Source: Streptomyces cyaneus (GTDB lineage: Bacteria; Actinomycetota; Actinomycetes; Streptomycetales; Streptomycetaceae). From it: a DNA stretch of 64,000 nt. Location of the stretch: positions 1 through 64,000 of the forward strand of contig NZ_RQJW01000006.1 in the NCBI RefSeq assembly GCF_004028635.1, read 5' to 3'. Below are positions 52,634 to 61,830 of this stretch, one piece after another. The notes under the pieces were generated by a model. That model was not told the origin of the DNA, did not search any database, and saw only the letters and a list, made by a program, of their open reading frames with translations. The translations under genes and the position numbers were made by a program. Position 1 is the stretch's first letter. The number at the start of each line of letters is the position of its first letter.

Positions 52634-53065
52634 ATGCCCTCATACACCCTCGTCTGCCCACCCCTTGAAACCTCCCCTCGTATCGCCCGCGACTTCGTCG
52701 CCTCCGTCCTCCGTGAACTGCGACTCGACACCGAACTCGTCGACGACGCCACCCTGTGTACCTCCGAACTCGTCACCAACGCCTGCGTGCATGCCAAGGG
52801 CGGCGACGGTGCCGCGCTGTGGCTGGGCGTGGAGGCGGGGCGGGTGCGTGTCGTCGTGTACGACAAGGACGAAAATCCGCCGGTGCCCCGGGAGTTGACC
52901 CCGCAGGAGTGGGAGACGGGCGGCCGGGGCCTGTATCTCGTGGACGCTCTCACGCACGGACAGTGGGGCCACGGCCCCGCCGTGCCGCACGGCAAGGCCG
53001 TCTGGTTCGACCTCGTCCTGGAAGGTCCCTGCGTCAAGGGTCTCGCGCTGATCGACGGGGCGTGA
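52634..53065 (+). CDS. ATP-binding protein of the GHKL (RsbW-like) type
   Basis: A 143-residue protein with the serine-kinase/anti-sigma type HATPase fold: N box CTSELVTNACVHA (about 42-54; Glu45 and Asn49), G1 region YDKDENPP and G2 region GGRGLYLVDALT (about 97-108). It has no partner sigma gene close by; instead it completes the XRE/DUF397/ATPase set often seen in Streptomyces. Start at the ATG 52634, 14 bases after CAACGGAGTTGATCC. It could phosphorylate or sequester a regulator. Confidence 0.92.
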   Translation: MPSYTLVCPPLETSPRIARDFVASVLRELRLDTELVDDATLCTSELVTNACVHAKGGDGAALWLGVEAGRVRVVVYDKDENPPVPRELTPQEWETGGRGLYLVDALTHGQWGHGPAVPHGKAVWFDLVLEGPCVKGLALIDGA

Positions 53066-53199
53066 CTCGGGTGCGCGCGAACCCATGCGCGACACTCGCG
53101 CGCGTGGCTTACTGTGCGTGATCGATTACGGACTGTTTGGATGGCGCCGAGCGGCGTCGCCCCGGGCGCCCTCTCTCGGATCAAGGAGAGAAGTGCAGC

Positions 53200-53772
53200 A
53201 TGAAGATCACGAAGGTTCTGCCCGCGGGAGTGTCCCTGACGTCGGCCGCCCTCCTCACTGCCCTCACCGCCCTCACCGCCCTCGCCGTCCCCGCCGTCGC
53301 GCAGGAGTCCCCCGGCTCGACGGCGACCCGCTCCGGCGGCACCGTCCATGTCCAGGCCCGCGACAACGTGGTGAACGGCATCAGGGTCGGCATCGACCTC
53401 CGCAACGGGCACCTGATCGTCGAGGATGACGCGGGCATCGCCGCGGGCCGGGGCTGTATGCCGATGCCCGGCACCGACGGCACCGCCGTCGACTGCGGCC
53501 CCGCCACCGGAATGGGCGGCGTCACGCGCATCAACGCCACCCTGGGCAACTTCGGCGACAGCTTCTTCTCCACGGCGCCCATCAACACCTCCGTCGATGC
53601 AGGGCGAGGCGGCGACTTCGTGCGGACCGGCGCCGGCAACGACTCGATCAACCTGCGCGACGGCGTGCGCGGCAACGACTCGGTGACCTGCGACAGCGGA
53701 GGCAGCGACCAGGTGGTCGGCGAGGCCGGCGACACCATCACCCCGGACTGCGAGCGTCAGGGGCGGTTCTAG
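53200..53772 (+). CDS. Secreted RTX-like calcium-binding protein
   Basis: A 190-residue exported protein: signal peptide with Lys near the start and a long Ala/Leu/Thr core (cleavage near AVAQE, residue about 34), then a small domain, then Gly/Asp/Asn-rich repeats (GDFVRTGAGNDSINLRDG and RGNDSVTCDSGGSDQV, about 145-180) resembling degenerate hemolysin-type calcium-binding nonapeptides. Four cysteines suggest disulphides. AAGGAGAG precedes the ATG at 53200. Function unknown. Confidence 0.85.
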   Translation: MKITKVLPAGVSLTSAALLTALTALTALAVPAVAQESPGSTATRSGGTVHVQARDNVVNGIRVGIDLRNGHLIVEDDAGIAAGRGCMPMPGTDGTAVDCGPATGMGGVTRINATLGNFGDSFFSTAPINTSVDAGRGGDFVRTGAGNDSINLRDGVRGNDSVTCDSGGSDQVVGEAGDTITPDCERQGRF

Positions 53773-53862
53773 GCGGCAGCGGCTTTCACCTTCTCGCGCC
53801 CTCTTGCACCTTCTCGCGCCTTCTCGGCTCGCTCGGCGCCCACGCCCGGGTGGTGCGTGCCG

Positions 53863-54486
53863 TCAGTCCGTCGGGGACTGCGTGCGCCGGGCGTAGGCGC
53901 GGGCCGCGCGGGCGCGGTCGCCGCAGCGGGTGCTGCACCAGTGGCGGCGGCCGTGCCGGAGCAGGTAGCGGTTGCAGGGCGGGGAGCCGCAGGCCGTGAG
54001 GCGTTCGGCGTCGGGCGAGGTGAGCAGGTCGGCGGCGTCGGCGGCGAGGGTCGCCAGGGCGTGGTCGACGATCTCGGTGGTGGGGTGCGAGGCCGCGCGA
54101 TAGGGGCCGTTCTTCTCGTCCCACTGCAGGAGCGGGGCCGTGGGAACCCTGGTCAGCGCGTCGTTCACGGCGGCCAGGGCCGCGGGGAGAGCGGGCAGCG
54201 CCTCGACCCGCGAGGCGAACAACGCCCGGATCTGCTCCCGCAGGGAGCGCAGCTGCGCGGCGCACATGTCCCGCATGCCGGCGTCGACCGGAGCGAGGCC
54301 ACGGTCGGTGAGCCACCGGTTCGCCTCGGCCGGGGTGCCGATGAGGTCGACGAACTGCCCACCCGGCACCGCGATGACGCTGTTGACGAGAGCGAGCGAC
54401 GGGTACTGCTCCGCACCCGGGGCGGGCGGCAGCGGGGGCTCGGCGGTCGCTGTCTCCTTGGCCGCGGTCTCCTTCACGGCTCTCAC
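53863..54486 (-). CDS. CGNR zinc-finger domain protein
   Basis: A 207-residue protein of the CGNR zinc-finger family. The N-terminal helical ABATE-type part includes SLALVNSV and DLIGTPAEANRWL; the C-terminal zinc finger has cysteines in CGSPPCNRYLLRHGRRHWC and STRCGDRARA (about 166-195). Such proteins are putative stress-linked transcription factors. GTG codons at 54486 and 54477 are both possible starts. Its 5' end lies directly against a beheaded thioesterase reading frame on the other strand, so its own promoter lies inside that remnant. Confidence 0.87.
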   Translation of the reverse strand: MRAVKETAAKETATAEPPLPPAPGAEQYPSLALVNSVIAVPGGQFVDLIGTPAEANRWLTDRGLAPVDAGMRDMCAAQLRSLREQIRALFASRVEALPALPAALAAVNDALTRVPTAPLLQWDEKNGPYRAASHPTTEIVDHALATLAADAADLLTSPDAERLTACGSPPCNRYLLRHGRRHWCSTRCGDRARAARAYARRTQSPTD

Positions 54487-54492
54487 GATACG

Positions 54493-54813
54493 GCCCGCCC
54501 GCCCGGCTACGGCCACGGCGGCATGAGCGCCATGCTCCTGGACGAACTCATGGGCCGCGGCTGCGCAGCGGCCGGCATGGCCGGCCTGACCGTCTCTCTG
54601 CAGATGCGCTACCACCGCCCGGTCCCGCTGGAGACACCCCTGCGGGTCCTCGCCCGCGTCACCGGCACGGACGACCGCAAGATCTTCGTGGGCGGGTCGA
54701 TCACCACCCGGACGGACCCGGACGCACCCCTCGTCACGGCCGACGGGGTCTTCGTCACCCCCGACCCCGACCGCGCCCGCGCCCTGTTCCCGGGGCTGCG
54801 TCCGCAGGGGTGA
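54493..54813 (+). pseudogene. 5'-truncated PaaI-type thioesterase remnant
   Basis: The plus strand encodes the second half of a hotdog-fold thioesterase: PPGYGHGGMSAMLLDELMG, then MRYHRPVPLETPLRVLARV and the end FVTPDPDRARALFPGL. About 60-70 N-terminal residues that normally precede the PGYxHGG motif are absent; upstream the strand runs into the CGNR gene. The first in-frame ATG (54523) lies inside the motif. It is probably a relic cut by a rearrangement that brought the CGNR gene here. Confidence 0.75.
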
Positions 54814-54814
54814 G

Positions 54815-55941
<1,127 letters not shown>

Positions 55942-55945
<4 letters not shown>

Positions 55946-56763
55946 GAGGGGGTCATCCAGCGGTCACGCAGTCCCGCCAGGACCGCGATGGACACGGCCA
56001 GCAGGACGAGGCTGAGGGCGATCGCGGCCTCCGGGTCGCTCTGCAACGCCAGGTAGACGGCGAGCGGCATGGTCTGCGTACGCCCGGGGAAGTTGCCGGC
56101 GAAGGTGATGGTCGCGCCGAACTCGCCGAGCGCCCGTGCCCAGGCCAGCACGGCACCGGCCGCGATGCCGGGCGCGATGAGCGGCAGCGTGACCCGGCGG
56201 AACGCGGTGAAGCGGGAGGCGCCCAGCGTGGTCGCGGCCTCCTCGTAGCGCGGGTCGGCGGCGCGCAGGGTGCCCTCCACGCTGATCACGAGGAACGGCA
56301 TGGCGACGAACGCCTCCGCGACGACGACCCCGGCGGTGGTGAAGGGCAGGGTGATCCCGAACCAGGAGTCCAGCCACTGGCCAACGACGCCGTTGCGGCC
56401 CAGCGCCATCAGCAGCGCCACACCGCCCACCACCGGCGGCAGGACGAGCGGAAGGGTGACGAGGGCCCGTACGAGACCACGCCCCGGGAACTCGACCCGG
56501 GCCAGCAGCCAGGCCAACGGCACCCCGATGACCAGGCTGACCGCTGTCGCCGCGGTCGCGCAGACCAGCGAGAGCTGGAGAGCCTGCCACACCTCCGTGC
56601 TGGTCAGCAGGTCGGGCATGCTCCGCCAGGGGGCCCGGATCAGCAGCGCGACGAGCGGGAGGACCAGGAACGCCAGGCCGATCAGCGCGGGCAGGAGGAG
56701 CGGCAGCGGTGCGCCCCCGCGAGCCCCGCGACTCCCCTGGCCCCCACGCCAGGAGGACGTCAT
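55942..56763 (-). CDS. modB: Molybdate ABC transporter permease
   Basis: A 273-residue permease with five to six membrane helices and the EAA-type loop EEAATTLGASRFTAFRRVTLP (here starting about residue 180 after DPRY), which docks on the ATPase. The periplasmic-binding-protein partner modA lies upstream, modC downstream, each with a four-base overlap. A Gly/Arg-rich cytoplasmic tip precedes the first helix (LPLLLPALIGLAFLVLPLV). Confidence 0.93.
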
Positions 56764-57596
56764 GGCTTGAGGAACCCGGCCGCGTTCAGGACCTTCTGCC
56801 CCTCGGTGGACTGCACGAGCGCGATGAACGCCTTGGCGGCCTCGGCGTTCGGCGCGTCCTTGAGCACGGTGATCGGGTAGTCGTTGATGGCGTCGGCCGC
56901 CTCGGGGAACTCCACGCCCTCCACCTTGTCACCCGCGGCCTGCACATCGGTCTTGTAGACGACCGCGGCGTCGGCCTCCTTCAGCACCACCTTGTTCAGG
57001 GCGGCCTTGACGTCTTCCTCGTAGGAGACCGGGGTGAGCTTCAGCTTGCCGGCGTCCAGGGCCTTCTGGGCGGCGGCGCCGCACGGCACCGCCTTGTCGC
57101 ACAGCACGACCTTCAGGCCGGACTTGGTGAGGTCCTTCAGCGAGGCGACCTTGTCGGGGTTGCCCGGCAGGGTGGCGATCTCCAGCTGGTTGCGCACGAA
57201 GGTGGCGGGCGTGCCGGAGGCGTCCCCGGCGTCGGTGACGATCTTCATCGTCTTGGGGCTGGCCGAGGCGAACACGTCCGCCGGGGCACCGCCGGTGATG
57301 CTCGCGGCGAGCGCGTCGCTGCCGCCGAAGCTGAAGGTCACCTTGGTGCCGGGGTGGGCCTTCTCGAACGCCTTGCCCAGCGTCTCGAAGCTCTCCTTCA
57401 GCGAGGCCGCGGCGAAGACGGTCACGTCGCCGGAGAGCTTGCCCGAGGCGGAGGCCGACGCCGGGGCGTCCGACTTGGCCGACGTGGAGTCGTCCGAGGA
57501 GGAGCAGGCGCTCAGGGCCAGCAGGGCCGCGGCGCCTGCGCCGGTCACCTGCAGCGTCCGACGGGTCCGACGGGTCCGACGCACGGAACGGGTCAT
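56760..57596 (-). CDS. modA: Molybdate-binding lipoprotein
   Basis: A 278-residue solute-binding protein. A basic tip (RRTRRTRRT), hydrophobic segment and lipobox LSAC (cysteine near residue 31) mark it as a lipoprotein. The ModA fold is recognisable from VTVFAAASLKESFETLGKAF (about 58-77), FSFGGSDALAASITGGAPAD and the segment VVYKTDVQAAGDKV. Serines in AAASL and GGSD contact the oxyanion in the family. GTG at 57599 or ATG at 57596 may start it; modB follows with a four-base overlap. Confidence 0.94.
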   Translation of the reverse strand: MTRSVRRTRRTRRTLQVTGAGAAALLALSACSSSDDSTSAKSDAPASASASGKLSGDVTVFAAASLKESFETLGKAFEKAHPGTKVTFSFGGSDALAASITGGAPADVFASASPKTMKIVTDAGDASGTPATFVRNQLEIATLPGNPDKVASLKDLTKSGLKVVLCDKAVPCGAAAQKALDAGKLKLTPVSYEEDVKAALNKVVLKEADAAVVYKTDVQAAGDKVEGVEFPEAADAINDYPITVLKDAPNAEAAKAFIALVQSTEGQKVLNAAGFLKP

Positions 57597-57809
57597 CACG
57601 GGGCCACTCCCTCTGATCCTGACCGGACTCGACTACGGAGCCGGTAGGTGCGTATGCGCAGATGATACTGCCGCAAGTGCGAGGGGAAAGTCGCCTGTCT
57701 CATCGCATGAGCTGGGCCTTCTGTTCACTGGCATGGCATGTGCGTTTGTACAGGACGGGTCGTCCGGCCCGATCGGACGCGTGCGCCCTGCCCGGTCAGG
57801 CGCGGTCGA

Positions 57810-58205
57810 TCAGACGCGGTCGATGTGCACGTTCGTCGACTTCACCCGGGCGGTGGCCTCCATGCCGACCTCCAGTCCCAGCTCCTCCACGGCCTCCCGT
57901 GTGAGCAGGGAGACGAGCCGGTGCGGTCCGGCCTGGATCTCCACCTGCGCCGCCACGTCACCGAGCTTGATCGCGGTGACGATGCCGGGAAAGGCGTTGC
58001 GGACCGACGTATAGGGGGCGTCCTCCTCACCGCTCCCGCCCTTGGCGAGCTCCACGGAGAATGCGGCCAGGTCCTTCCCGTCGATGAGCCGCTTCCCGCC
58101 CTCGTCGCGATGGGTCGCCACCCGGCCCGCATCCGCCCATCGCCGCGCGGTGTCCGGACTCACGCCGAGCAGCCGCGCCGCCTGGCCGATCGTGTATGAC
58201 TGCAT
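57810..58205 (-). CDS. HTH-Mop fusion, molybdate-responsive regulator (ModE analogue)
   Basis: A 131-residue protein: an excisionase/MerR-type HTH (residues 1-50, TIGQAARLLGVSPDTARRWAD) joined to one TOBE/Mop domain (68-131, RNAFPGIVTAIKLGDVAAQV and MEATARVKSTNVHIDRV). The Mop unit binds molybdate when oligomerised, so it probably senses molybdate and controls the modABC genes encoded 210 bases downstream on the same strand. Starting at the ATG 58205. Confidence 0.9.
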   Translation of the reverse strand: MQSYTIGQAARLLGVSPDTARRWADAGRVATHRDEGGKRLIDGKDLAAFSVELAKGGSGEEDAPYTSVRNAFPGIVTAIKLGDVAAQVEIQAGPHRLVSLLTREAVEELGLEVGMEATARVKSTNVHIDRV

Positions 58206-58383
58206 GGGCGACAAGATAGGTCAGGGCGGGAAGGCGGCCGTGCACCGTGCAGAAACTGGTACCGGTGCCTGCCTCCGATGGCGCGGACACTGCAGCAGTT
58301 CTAGTTTCGAGAGCCAGAGACAGCTGACGCCCTGAGTGCTGCGCAGCGTCAGCGCCTGAATCCCGACTCTCGGAGACCGCACC

Positions 58384-59079
58384 ATGTCGAAGATTCTTTT
58401 TGTGATGACCGGCGCCGACCACTGGACTCTGGCCGACGGCACCAAGCACCCGACCGGCTTCTGGGCCGAGGAGGCCGTCGCCCCGTACCAGGCGTTCAAG
58501 GCCGCGGGCCGTGAGATCGTCGTGGCCACGCCGGGCGGCGTCGTGCCGTCGGTGGACCAGGTCAGCCTGGCGCCGCAGTACAACGGCGGCGAGGAGGGCG
58601 CCAAGCAGATGGCGGACGTCCTCGCCACGATCAGTGAGATCCAGCGCCCCATCAGGCTGGAGGACGTCGAACTCGACGACTACGCCGCCGTCTTCTACCC
58701 CGGCGGCCACGGCCCGATGGAGGACCTGGCCGTCGACCCCACCTCCGGCAAGCTGCTCGTCGACGCCCTCTCCTCGGGCAAGCCACTCGGCGTGGTGTGC
58801 CACGCCCCGGCCGCGCTGCTGGCCGCCACCGCGGCCGACGGCGGCAACGCCTTCGCCGGCTACCGCCTCACCGGCTTCAGCAACGCCGAAGAGGCCCAGG
58901 CCGACTTTGCCACCAGGGCCAAGTGGCTGCTCCAGGACCGCCTGGTCGAGATCGGCGCCGACTACCAGGAAGGCGAGCCATGGGCCCCGAACGTGGTCGT
59001 CGACCGCAACCTGGTCACCGGCCAGAACCCCGCCTCCGCCGGACCGGCCGCGGCCGAAATCCTCAAGAAGCTGACCTGA
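58384..59079 (+). CDS. DJ-1/PfpI family (Hsp31-like) protein
   Basis: A 231-residue protein of the type-1 glutamine amidotransferase fold. The nucleophile elbow VVCHAPAALLA contains Cys139 and His140, FYPGGHGPMEDL (about 103-114) is the second conserved loop, and an N-terminal KILFVMTGADHW with an early glutamate completes the Hsp31-like pattern. Relatives are glyoxalases, chaperones or deglycases; the exact activity is open. It ends before a hairpin facing the methyltransferase gene. Confidence 0.9.
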   Translation: MSKILFVMTGADHWTLADGTKHPTGFWAEEAVAPYQAFKAAGREIVVATPGGVVPSVDQVSLAPQYNGGEEGAKQMADVLATISEIQRPIRLEDVELDDYAAVFYPGGHGPMEDLAVDPTSGKLLVDALSSGKPLGVVCHAPAALLAATAADGGNAFAGYRLTGFSNAEEAQADFATRAKWLLQDRLVEIGADYQEGEPWAPNVVVDRNLVTGQNPASAGPAAAEILKKLT

Positions 59080-59091
59080 CCGAGCGACGAA

Positions 59092-59123
59092 GGCCCGGTC
59101 GCCGGTGAACTCCCCGCCGGGCC
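59092..59123. terminator. Hairpin between DJ-1-like and methyltransferase genes
   Basis: GGCCCGG (59092-59098) and CCGGGCC (59117-59123) form a seven-base-pair stem with an 18-base loop, between convergent genes. A weak terminator candidate. Confidence 0.45.
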
Positions 59124-59124
59124 G

Positions 59125-59802
59125 TCAAGCTCCCGGCGTCTGCGGCAGTGTCTGAGTGACGCGCCACAGTCGGCGCGGCAGGTCACCCTCCTCGAAGGCG
59201 TGGACCTCGTTCAGGATCCAGCCTTGGGCGAGGGTGTCGACGAGTGCGCGCGGGAAAAAGTGCACGGCGAAGCCGCCGTGCTCGAAGATGTCGTCGCCGT
59301 GTGAGGTGCCGACGCCGTAGTGGGTGTCACCGGTGTGGCGGACGGTGTAGACGAAGGTGCCGCCGGGCCGCAGCACCCGGGCGATCTCGCCGACCAGGGC
59401 CTGGATCTCCGGGGTGGACAGGGCCATGCACAGCAGCATGTGCGCGAAGACCGCGTCCACCGAGGCGTCCGGCAGTGGCAGCGGGTCACGGACATCGTGG
59501 ACCGAGGTCGTCACGCGGCCGTCCACGCCCTTCCGGCGGGCGGCGGTGCGCAGCTGCTCCAGGCCGGTGGCGGAGAAGTCGGTGGCCTGGACGGTGAACC
59601 CTTCGTGTGCGAAGTGCAGGGCGTCGCGGCCGTGGCCGGCGCCGAGTTCCAGGACCTCGCGGGCTCCGGCCGCGTGGAAGACGGCGGCTGCGTGGACCGC
59701 AGGGGCGGACGGCTCCTCGCCGTACATTCCGGGGTGAGCGGTGTAGGTGCTCTGCCAGTGCGCGCGTTGCGTTTCGGCCAGGTCCCGCCCGTCGTCGGTC
59801 AC
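59125..59802 (-). CDS. Class I SAM-dependent methyltransferase
   Basis: A 225-residue cytoplasmic enzyme. SAM motif I is LELGAGHGRDAL (51-62), motif II region VQATDFSATGLEQL (about 69-82), and the motif around DASVDAVFAHMLL follows. The substrate is unknown. A GTG at 59802 with GAGGG upstream is the preferred start. It is divergent from a truncated ArsR-type regulator gene, and such ArsR plus methyltransferase pairs often handle metals or metalloids, which is only context here. Confidence 0.87.
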   Translation of the reverse strand: MTDDGRDLAETQRAHWQSTYTAHPGMYGEEPSAPAVHAAAVFHAAGAREVLELGAGHGRDALHFAHEGFTVQATDFSATGLEQLRTAARRKGVDGRVTTSVHDVRDPLPLPDASVDAVFAHMLLCMALSTPEIQALVGEIARVLRPGGTFVYTVRHTGDTHYGVGTSHGDDIFEHGGFAVHFFPRALVDTLAQGWILNEVHAFEEGDLPRRLWRVTQTLPQTPGA

Positions 59803-59858
59803 TTCTGCTGCCCTCTCTTGTCCCGTCGGTGCCGAGCGTACGGCTGCACTGTCATGGC

Positions 59859-60035
59859 GTGCTGACCATCGCCTCCGACATCGACGTGCAGGCCCGTCTC
59901 GACCACGCGCTCGCCGCCCCGATCCGCTGCCGGATCCTGCTCGCCCTGCACAAGGCGCCGACCTGCCCGGCCGACCTCGGCGACGCGCCCGGCGCCTCCC
60001 GGACCCGGCTGTCGAACCACCTGGCCTGCCTGTGA
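59859..60035 (+). pseudogene. Truncated ArsR-family regulator
   Basis: A 58-codon frame that begins like a full ArsR/CmtR regulator (DHALAAPIRCRILLALHKAP, then DAPGASRTRLSNHLACL) but stops with TGA right after the recognition helix. Normal members continue for 40-60 residues with the beta wing and dimer helix, so DNA binding would be lost. The sequence after the stop shows no continuation in another frame. A relic of the regulator of the divergent methyltransferase gene is likely. Confidence 0.72.
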
Positions 60036-60519
60036 GTTCGCGGTCCGTGCTCTGCCCGCCGATTCGGCCTTTAGGGCCGACGTGCGGAGAACTCCCGGCA
60101 CGTTCCACGGCACTCCGGCCCGGCGGGTCGGCGTCCGGGGCGTCCGGGGGGTTCTCATCCGGGGGAGGCGCACCTAGGCTTGCGGCGTTCGGCAGCCCTG
60201 ACGGCTGCCCGTGCCCCGTGACTCCGGGCAAGGACCTATTCGCAGCCCTCGCACAGCCGTCGGCTTCCATTGCCCACTCCGGCCGGCCCTTGCCTTCGCC
60301 TCGTTGCCCTACCCATGACCTCCCCTCGTCGCGAGACCTGCGCGGTCGCTCCCGCGCGCCGTCGTACGGTCCGATGCGGGGCACCTGGCTCCGAACACGC
60401 GCCCGAAGAGGGGGGAAACGGCCGCGCGGGGGAGCCCTCGACGGCCGCCGTCCGCGCTCGGACGAGCTGACGGCGGCCGTCGGAACGAGTGGCGCCGGGC
60501 ATGCACGACCCGTCGGCTG
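60036..60519. other. Gap with no supported gene
   Basis: About 480 bases after the truncated ArsR frame. Several open frames exist on both strands because stop codons are rare at this GC content, but none has a credible start, domain or codon pattern. No RNA gene seen. Confidence 0.5.
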
Positions 60520-60864
60520 CTACGTGCGCAGCAACCGCTGGGTGATCTCCCGGTACTGCCTCAGCGCGATCCGGAGTTCGGCGGAGTCCGTCTCGGGGTC
60601 CCGGCCCTGCCAGCCGGCGCGGAGCGCCTGCCGTTGTTCGGAAAGGGCCTTGACGAGCTGGGCGGCGGCTTCGTCGAAGGCGCCCTCGGCCTCTTCGAGC
60701 GCCTCGCGCGGGGTGTCCTCGAAGGTGTTGACGGCATGTCCGAGACGCCGGACGATCTCGTCCCGACCGTCCGGAGAGAGCAGCGGCTTCGGACCCGAGG
60801 GCCGACGTTCGGCGTCGCCCGGCTGCCCGCTCGCGGGCTGTTGGGCGCGTGTCTGGTCGTACAT
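60520..60864 (-). CDS. Hypothetical protein, helical
   Basis: A 114-residue protein I cannot assign to a family. After a Gln/Pro-rich start, residues 34-112 look like a helical bundle with regular charged heptads (DEIVRRLGHAVNTFEDTPRE, EQRQALRAGWQGRD, LRIALRQYREITQRLL). The ATG at 60864 is well defined, codon third positions are GC-rich as in real genes, and it is followed by no partner on its strand. Confidence 0.65.
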   Translation of the reverse strand: MYDQTRAQQPASGQPGDAERRPSGPKPLLSPDGRDEIVRRLGHAVNTFEDTPREALEEAEGAFDEAAAQLVKALSEQRQALRAGWQGRDPETDSAELRIALRQYREITQRLLRT

Positions 60865-61159
60865 GGTCGTGTGTACCGCTTCCGTCGTGTCGGTGGCACC
60901 GCCTGCGCCGTGCTGCCAGTCAACGGCCGGCGAGGGTCCGTGTCAACGCGGTACCGGTGTGGACGCACCCTGCCGGAGGCCGCCGACCGGTGGCATCCGG
61001 CCGTTTCCGTCCGCAAGGAGAGTACGGTGGGGAGAACGAGGGTGTTTGGTGCCTAACCGACAGGTCGTCCCCAACACCTCACCCACCATCAGGGGCAGCC
61101 CGTGACCCCGGCCGCACCTCCACCCCAGCGGCCCTCGCCGAGGTCAAGGAGCCCCCTCC
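60865..61159. other. Promoter-type gap before the DUF5994 genes
   Basis: About 300 bases without a convincing gene. The part 61010-61060 (AGTACGGTGGGGAGAACGAG and the TTTGGTGCCTAACC stretch) is less GC-rich and may contain the promoter for the small gene at 61160. Confidence 0.4.
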
Positions 61160-61414
61160 ATGTCACCCAGCCCCACCATGCCCGTCCCGAAGGACACGGC
61201 CTCGCCGCCCCGGAGGTACGACGTCGTCCTGCCGTTCGGGCGCTCGGTCTCGCCGGCCGGCTGCTGTGAGGGAGTCTCATCCATCCCGCCGACATCGCGG
61301 AACGCCTCGGCTGGGTGCACGACGTCCGCCGGCCGAGTCCGGCCCGTGTCGCCGCCCGCCGCGCCTGACATCAACCACTCGTCCGCGCACGGCAGTTGGC
61401 AGGAGCCCTCATGA
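61160..61414 (+). CDS. Possible small gene coupled to DUF5994 copy 1
   Basis: An 84-codon frame with a good ribosome binding site (AAGGAG eight bases before the ATG) and a four-base ATGA overlap with the next gene, both signs of a true gene. The predicted protein (DVVLPFGRSVSPAGCCE, then a Ser/Pro-rich part) resembles nothing I know, and the second half reads more like coding sequence in another frame, so it may be frameshifted. Confidence 0.35.
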   Translation: MSPSPTMPVPKDTASPPRRYDVVLPFGRSVSPAGCCEGVSSIPPTSRNASAGCTTSAGRVRPVSPPAAPDINHSSAHGSWQEPS

Positions 61415-61809
61415 CCACCGCACTGCAACCCCCGCTTCCCTCCCACCCCGTCCTCCGGCTGCACCTGGCCCCTCTCGGCAGCATGCCCCGGCCCATCGAC
61501 GGAGCGTGGTGGCCGCGCTCGTACGACCTGCTCACCGAACTCCCCCGGCTGCTCGCCGGGTTGCCGCACGCCTGGGGTCACATCACCAGCGTCACGGTCA
61601 ACGGAGCGACATGGTCCGCCGTACCCGGCCGGATGCTCGTCTTCAACGAGGTCATACGACTACGCAGGAGCCTCGCGGCATCAGCTCCGCACACCATCGT
61701 CCTGCTCGCCCCCGGCAAGGGGCGCTGGGACCTGCTGGTCGTACCTCCGGACACGACCGAGGAGGCCGCACAACCGCTCATGGCGGCCGCGGCGAACGGT
61801 CAGGCTTGA
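61411..61809 (+). CDS. DUF5994 family protein, copy 1
   Basis: A 132-residue protein with the pattern shared by three genes in this window: IDGAWWPRSYDLLTELPRLL (about 28-47), a central WGHITSVTVNGATW, a VFNEVIRLRR segment and LLVVPPDTTEEAA near the end. This is the actinobacterial DUF5994 family, whose function is unknown but which is often found near stress and STAS/anti-sigma genes. AGGAG precedes the ATG at 61411. Convergent with copy 2. Confidence 0.88.
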   Translation: MTTALQPPLPSHPVLRLHLAPLGSMPRPIDGAWWPRSYDLLTELPRLLAGLPHAWGHITSVTVNGATWSAVPGRMLVFNEVIRLRRSLAASAPHTIVLLAPGKGRWDLLVVPPDTTEEAAQPLMAAAANGQA

Positions 61810-61830
61810 CGGGCGCTGCGCCTCGAACCG

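Noticed and set aside
48111..54813. Integrated prophage or ICE around the NLR-like module
   Set aside because: No integrase, excisionase with attachment repeats, or structural phage gene is visible; the flanking truncated genes suggest rearrangement but not a defined mobile element.
60236..60502. An 88-codon minus-strand frame between the ArsR remnant and the helical hypothetical gene
   Set aside because: No ribosome binding site, Arg/Gly-rich composition typical of a non-coding frame, no domain.
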